Assembly (NCBI GenBank): GCA_963669265.1
Contig: OY769916.1
Span: 248,001-312,000, forward strand
Length of the DNA stretch: 64,000 bases
Direction: 5' to 3'
Source of the DNA: SZUA-547 sp963669265
GTDB lineage: Bacteria; Pseudomonadota; Alphaproteobacteria; Rhodobacterales; Rhodobacteraceae
Part shown: piece by piece, positions 61,562-64,000 of the stretch
Layout: every line of letters starts with the position of its first letter
How positions within the stretch are numbered: the stretch's first letter is position 1
Notes under the pieces: model-generated
Database searches by the model: none
What the model saw: only the letters and a program-made list of their open reading frames with translations
Told to the model about the DNA's origin: nothing
Program-made: the position numbers and the translations under genes

Positions 61562-62814
61562 CGAAATCTCCGGTCTGGCACCCGTTCACCCAACACGCGA
61601 TCATGCGGGAAATGGTCGAGGTCGCGCGCGGCGAAGGCGCCTGGCTGGAAACGCCGGACGGGCGACGGATTCTGGACGCTATCTCCTCCTGGTGGGTCGT
61701 CACCCATGGTCATCGCCATCCTCATATCGTCCAGGGGATCAAAGATCAGGTCGACAAGCTGGATCAGGTGATTTTCGCCGGGCATACGCACGAACCGGCG
61801 GAAAAGCTTGCGCGACGATTGGTCGAGATCACGCCGGATACCCTTCAATACGTATTCTTCTCGGATTCAGGCTCCACTTCCGTCGAAGTCGCCCTGAAGA
61901 TGGCGTTGGGCTTCTGGAAACACACTGGCGGAGACCGCGACCGCATCCTCGTCCTGGAAGGCGGTTATCACGGCGATACGATCGGCACGATGTCGGTGGG
62001 TGAGCGCGGCGCGTTCAATCAGCCCTATGAGCCGCTTTTGTTCGATGTCGACACGGTTCCTTTCCCTCACGCCGGGCAAGAGCAGGCGACCTACGACGCC
62101 ATCGAAGCCGCCTGCAAGACGGGCTTGACCGCCGCCTTTCTGGCCGAACCGCTGGTGCTCGGCGCTGGCGGCATGCTGATGTACCCGCCGAGCGTTCTGG
62201 CTGAAATGAAGCGGATCTGCGAGGCGCACGACACGCTCTTTATCGCCGATGAGGTGATGACCGGCTGGGGACGCACGGGCACGCTGTTCGCCTGCGAGCA
62301 AGCCGACGTTCAGCCGGATATCGCCTGTTATTCCAAAGGTATCACCGGCGGGTCGATGCCGCTGGCCGTGACCATGTGCCGGTCCGAGATTTTCGACGCC
62401 CATTACTCGACCGACCGCAACCGCACGTTCTTTCACTCCAGCTCATACACCGCCAATCCGATCGCCTGCGCCGCCGCCGTCGCCAATCTAGAGGTCTGGG
62501 ACAAGGAACCGGTTCAGGAGCGGATCGACGCCCTCGCCGCCTCTCACGACCGGCGGCAGAAAGCATTCGAAAACGACAATCGTTTTGAGAATATTCGACG
62601 CGCCGGAACCATCGCCGCGATGGATATCAAGGTGAGCGACAAGGGATATTTCTCGGAGATTGGTCCGAAGCTCTACGCGCATTTTCAAAGCCGGAACCTG
62701 TTGCTCCGCCCGCTTGGCAATACCGTCTATGCAATGACGCCGTATTGCGTGACCGAAACGGAACTCGATGCGATTTATGACGCGTTTTCTGAAGCGGCGG
62801 ATCTGTTTGCATGA
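61558..62814 (+). CDS. bioA: Adenosylmethionine-8-amino-7-oxononanoate aminotransferase
   Basis: A 418-residue class III aminotransferase that makes DAPA using SAM as amino donor. It has VWHPFTQHAIMREM, ISSWWVVTHGH, FSDSGSTSVEVALKMA, EGGYHGDTIGTMSVG, FIADEVMTGWGRTGTLFAC and the PLP Lys260 (CYSKGITGG). Tyr/Trp residues in the SSWW motif are typical of SAM-using BioA. It overlaps both neighbours by four bases. Confidence 0.95.
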   Translation: MTKSPVWHPFTQHAIMREMVEVARGEGAWLETPDGRRILDAISSWWVVTHGHRHPHIVQGIKDQVDKLDQVIFAGHTHEPAEKLARRLVEITPDTLQYVFFSDSGSTSVEVALKMALGFWKHTGGDRDRILVLEGGYHGDTIGTMSVGERGAFNQPYEPLLFDVDTVPFPHAGQEQATYDAIEAACKTGLTAAFLAEPLVLGAGGMLMYPPSVLAEMKRICEAHDTLFIADEVMTGWGRTGTLFACEQADVQPDIACYSKGITGGSMPLAVTMCRSEIFDAHYSTDRNRTFFHSSSYTANPIACAAAVANLEVWDKEPVQERIDALAASHDRRQKAFENDNRFENIRRAGTIAAMDIKVSDKGYFSEIGPKLYAHFQSRNLLLRPLGNTVYAMTPYCVTETELDAIYDAFSEAADLFA

Positions 62815-63812
62815 CCCATTCTCGCCGGTTCGGCGGCGGATCTGAGATCATCGGCTTCGGCCACGCCGCCCCGGATCGCATCGTTCCCAACGCTGAGATT
62901 GAAACGCGCCTCGGGCTGGAGGCGGGCTGGATCGAACGCCGAACCGGCATTAGAGAGCGCCGCTACGCGGCCCCTGGCGAGGCGCTGACAGATATCGCCG
63001 CGCCCGCTGCCGAGATGGCGCTGTCGAGCGCAGGGATCGACCGCGCCGATATCGGCCTGACCTTGCTCGCTACGTCGACGCCGGACCACCTTCTGCCGCC
63101 CTCCGGCCCCTTGCTGGCGCACAAGCTGGACCTGCCGAATGCCGGCGCGATCGACATGGCCGGCGCCTGCGCGGGCTTTCTCTATGCGCTGACCTTGGCC
63201 GACAGCCATGTTCGCGCGCGGCGGGAATCCGTCCTCGTCGTGGCGGCCAACATCCTCAGTCGGCGCATCAACCCGGCGGAAATCGCAAGCTGCGTGCTGT
63301 TCGCCGACGCCGCCGGCGCGGTCGTTTTGGCGCCCCACGAGGATCTCGCAAAGGGCGTCGTCGCAGTGGATCTCGCCTCTGACGGCGCGCATTACGATCG
63401 AATTCGCATCAAGGCAGGCGGCAGTCGCAATCCTTATGCGCCTGACACCCCGCGCGAAGACATGTTGATGGAGATGGAGGACGGCCGCGCCGTGTTCGCC
63501 AAGGCGGTCGAGGTGATGACCGCCAGTTCGCTGAAGGTTCTGTCTGAGTCGGGCATGACGACGGATGATGTTGATCGATGGGTACCGCATCAGGCGAACT
63601 CCCGCATATTCGGCGCGGTCCGGCGAAACCTGGAGTTGGGTCAGGACAAACTCGTCTCCACCGTGGCCGAATTTGGCAACAGTTCCGCCGCGACGATCCC
63701 GCTGTCCCTGTCGGTCGCCCATCAACAGACGCCATTCCAACCCGGCGAGCGCGCATTGCTTTCTGCTGCCGGGGCCGGTTTCGTCGGCGGCGCGCTGGTG
63801 TTTCAGTTCTGA
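62811..63812 (+). CDS. bioZ: BioZ: 3-oxoacyl-ACP synthase III-like enzyme of biotin synthesis
   Basis: A 333-residue KAS III-like thiolase-fold protein with the catalytic triad Cys120 (GACAGFLYAL), His260 (VPHQANSRI) and Asn290 (FGNSSAA). As the fifth gene of bioBFDA with a four-base overlap, it fits BioZ, which in rhizobia and Brucella makes a pimeloyl-type thioester from glutaryl-CoA and malonyl-ACP, replacing bioC/bioH. Neither bioC nor bioH is present here. A housekeeping FabH cannot be excluded by sequence alone, but the operon strongly favours BioZ. Confidence 0.88.
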   Translation: MTHSRRFGGGSEIIGFGHAAPDRIVPNAEIETRLGLEAGWIERRTGIRERRYAAPGEALTDIAAPAAEMALSSAGIDRADIGLTLLATSTPDHLLPPSGPLLAHKLDLPNAGAIDMAGACAGFLYALTLADSHVRARRESVLVVAANILSRRINPAEIASCVLFADAAGAVVLAPHEDLAKGVVAVDLASDGAHYDRIRIKAGGSRNPYAPDTPREDMLMEMEDGRAVFAKAVEVMTASSLKVLSESGMTTDDVDRWVPHQANSRIFGAVRRNLELGQDKLVSTVAEFGNSSAATIPLSLSVAHQQTPFQPGERALLSAAGAGFVGGALVFQF

Positions 63813-63824
63813 ACCCGCCGCATC

Positions 63825-63853
63825 TTGACCCCGCCCCTCACTCGGCATACCCA
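63825..63853 (+). promoter_or_regulatory. Possible promoter for tRNA-Gly
   Basis: TTGACC (63825-63830), 17 bases, then TACCCA (63848-63853), a poor -10, ten bases before the tRNA. The tRNA could instead be read through from the bio operon. Confidence 0.3.
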
Positions 63854-63862
63854 AGGCGCGTT

Positions 63863-63937
63863 GCGGGCGTAGTTCAGTGGTAGAACGTCAGCTTCCCAAG
63901 CTGAATGTCGTCGGTTCGATCCCGATCGCCCGCTCCA
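63863..63937 (+). tRNA. tRNA-Gly, anticodon CCC
   Basis: A 75-nt cloverleaf with encoded CCA. Acceptor GCGGGCG pairs with CGCCCGC. The D-arm is GTTC...GAAC, the anticodon stem TCAGC/GCTGA with loop TTCCCAA (anticodon CCC), and the T-arm GTCGG...CCGAT. Discriminator U73 fits tRNA-Gly. It decodes GGG. Confidence 0.95.
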
Positions 63938-64000
63938 CATAACTCTCCACACGTTTGCGTCATCGCCCGCCTGCCCGCGTTGACACTTGGCATGTCGGGC

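Noticed and set aside
1..64000. CRISPR arrays, phage, transposons or defence islands
   Set aside because: No regularly spaced repeats, transposase or integrase genes, terminal inverted repeats or known defence proteins were seen; gene content is core metabolism and envelope biogenesis.

Overview
The window looks like a chromosomal segment from a GC-rich alphaproteobacterium, most likely Rhodobacterales or a close relative. The basis is gene content and order: lptF-lptG-lptD-surA-pdxA-rsmA beside holC-pepA, a CckA hybrid kinase with a CtrA-type box, GTTC-N7-GTTC SOS boxes at recA, prmC-prfA, a DUF4167 gene, LdtR, and a B12 methionine-synthase system split into separate genes. Nearly every interval is coding. 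I see no phage, insertion sequence, CRISPR array, rRNA or plasmid functions. The genus is inferred, not proven.

Layout. 1-14.5 kb is one co-directional minus-strand run: ppx/gppA, rlmE, a TDT/TehA transporter, guaB, a lectin-like secreted protein, an RsmB-type methyltransferase, cckA, recA, alaS, a cyclic-nucleotide-gated K+ channel and a truncated methyltransferase. 14.7-16.7 kb holds two convergent glycosyltransferases. 16.7-24.5 kb is a one-carbon/methionine region: metF, a small Virulence_fact-family protein, a stand-alone methyl-THF-binding methyltransferase and a ferredoxin-ASKHA corrinoid activator, interspersed with a lipoprotein, a VOC protein, a tandem pair of unknown membrane proteins and an exported rhodanese. 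24.5-33.8 kb carries gabD, a cupin, tRNA-Ile2(CAU), purM-purN, a saccharopine dehydrogenase, ndk, an ABC-F protein, an aspartic protease and MarC. 33.8-37.4 kb is an AraC regulator divergent from a DUF3179-like/MBL-hydrolase gene pair.

37.4-46.8 kb is holC-pepA diverging from the LPS-export/outer-membrane operon lptF-lptG-lptD-surA-pdxA-rsmA. 46.8-56.3 kb, mostly minus strand, has DUF4167, prmC-prfA, two small envelope proteins, ispG, a RodZ-like protein, ldtR, mmsB, sdhE and tatD. 56.4-63.8 kb has an EamA exporter, an aspartate aminotransferase and a tightly overlapping bioB-bioF-bioD-bioA-bioZ operon, then tRNA-Gly(CCC).

The most notable signals are regulatory and architectural. A perfect TTAA-N7-TTAAC CtrA box lies upstream of cckA. 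Two SOS boxes flank the recA -35 element inside the cckA 3' end. The split methionine synthase parts share poly-arginine C-termini. The biotin operon uses BioZ. A LecA-like secreted protein is embedded in the 3' end of guaB. An AraC-linked DUF3179/MBL pair has no assigned function. No dramatic new defence or mobile system was found.
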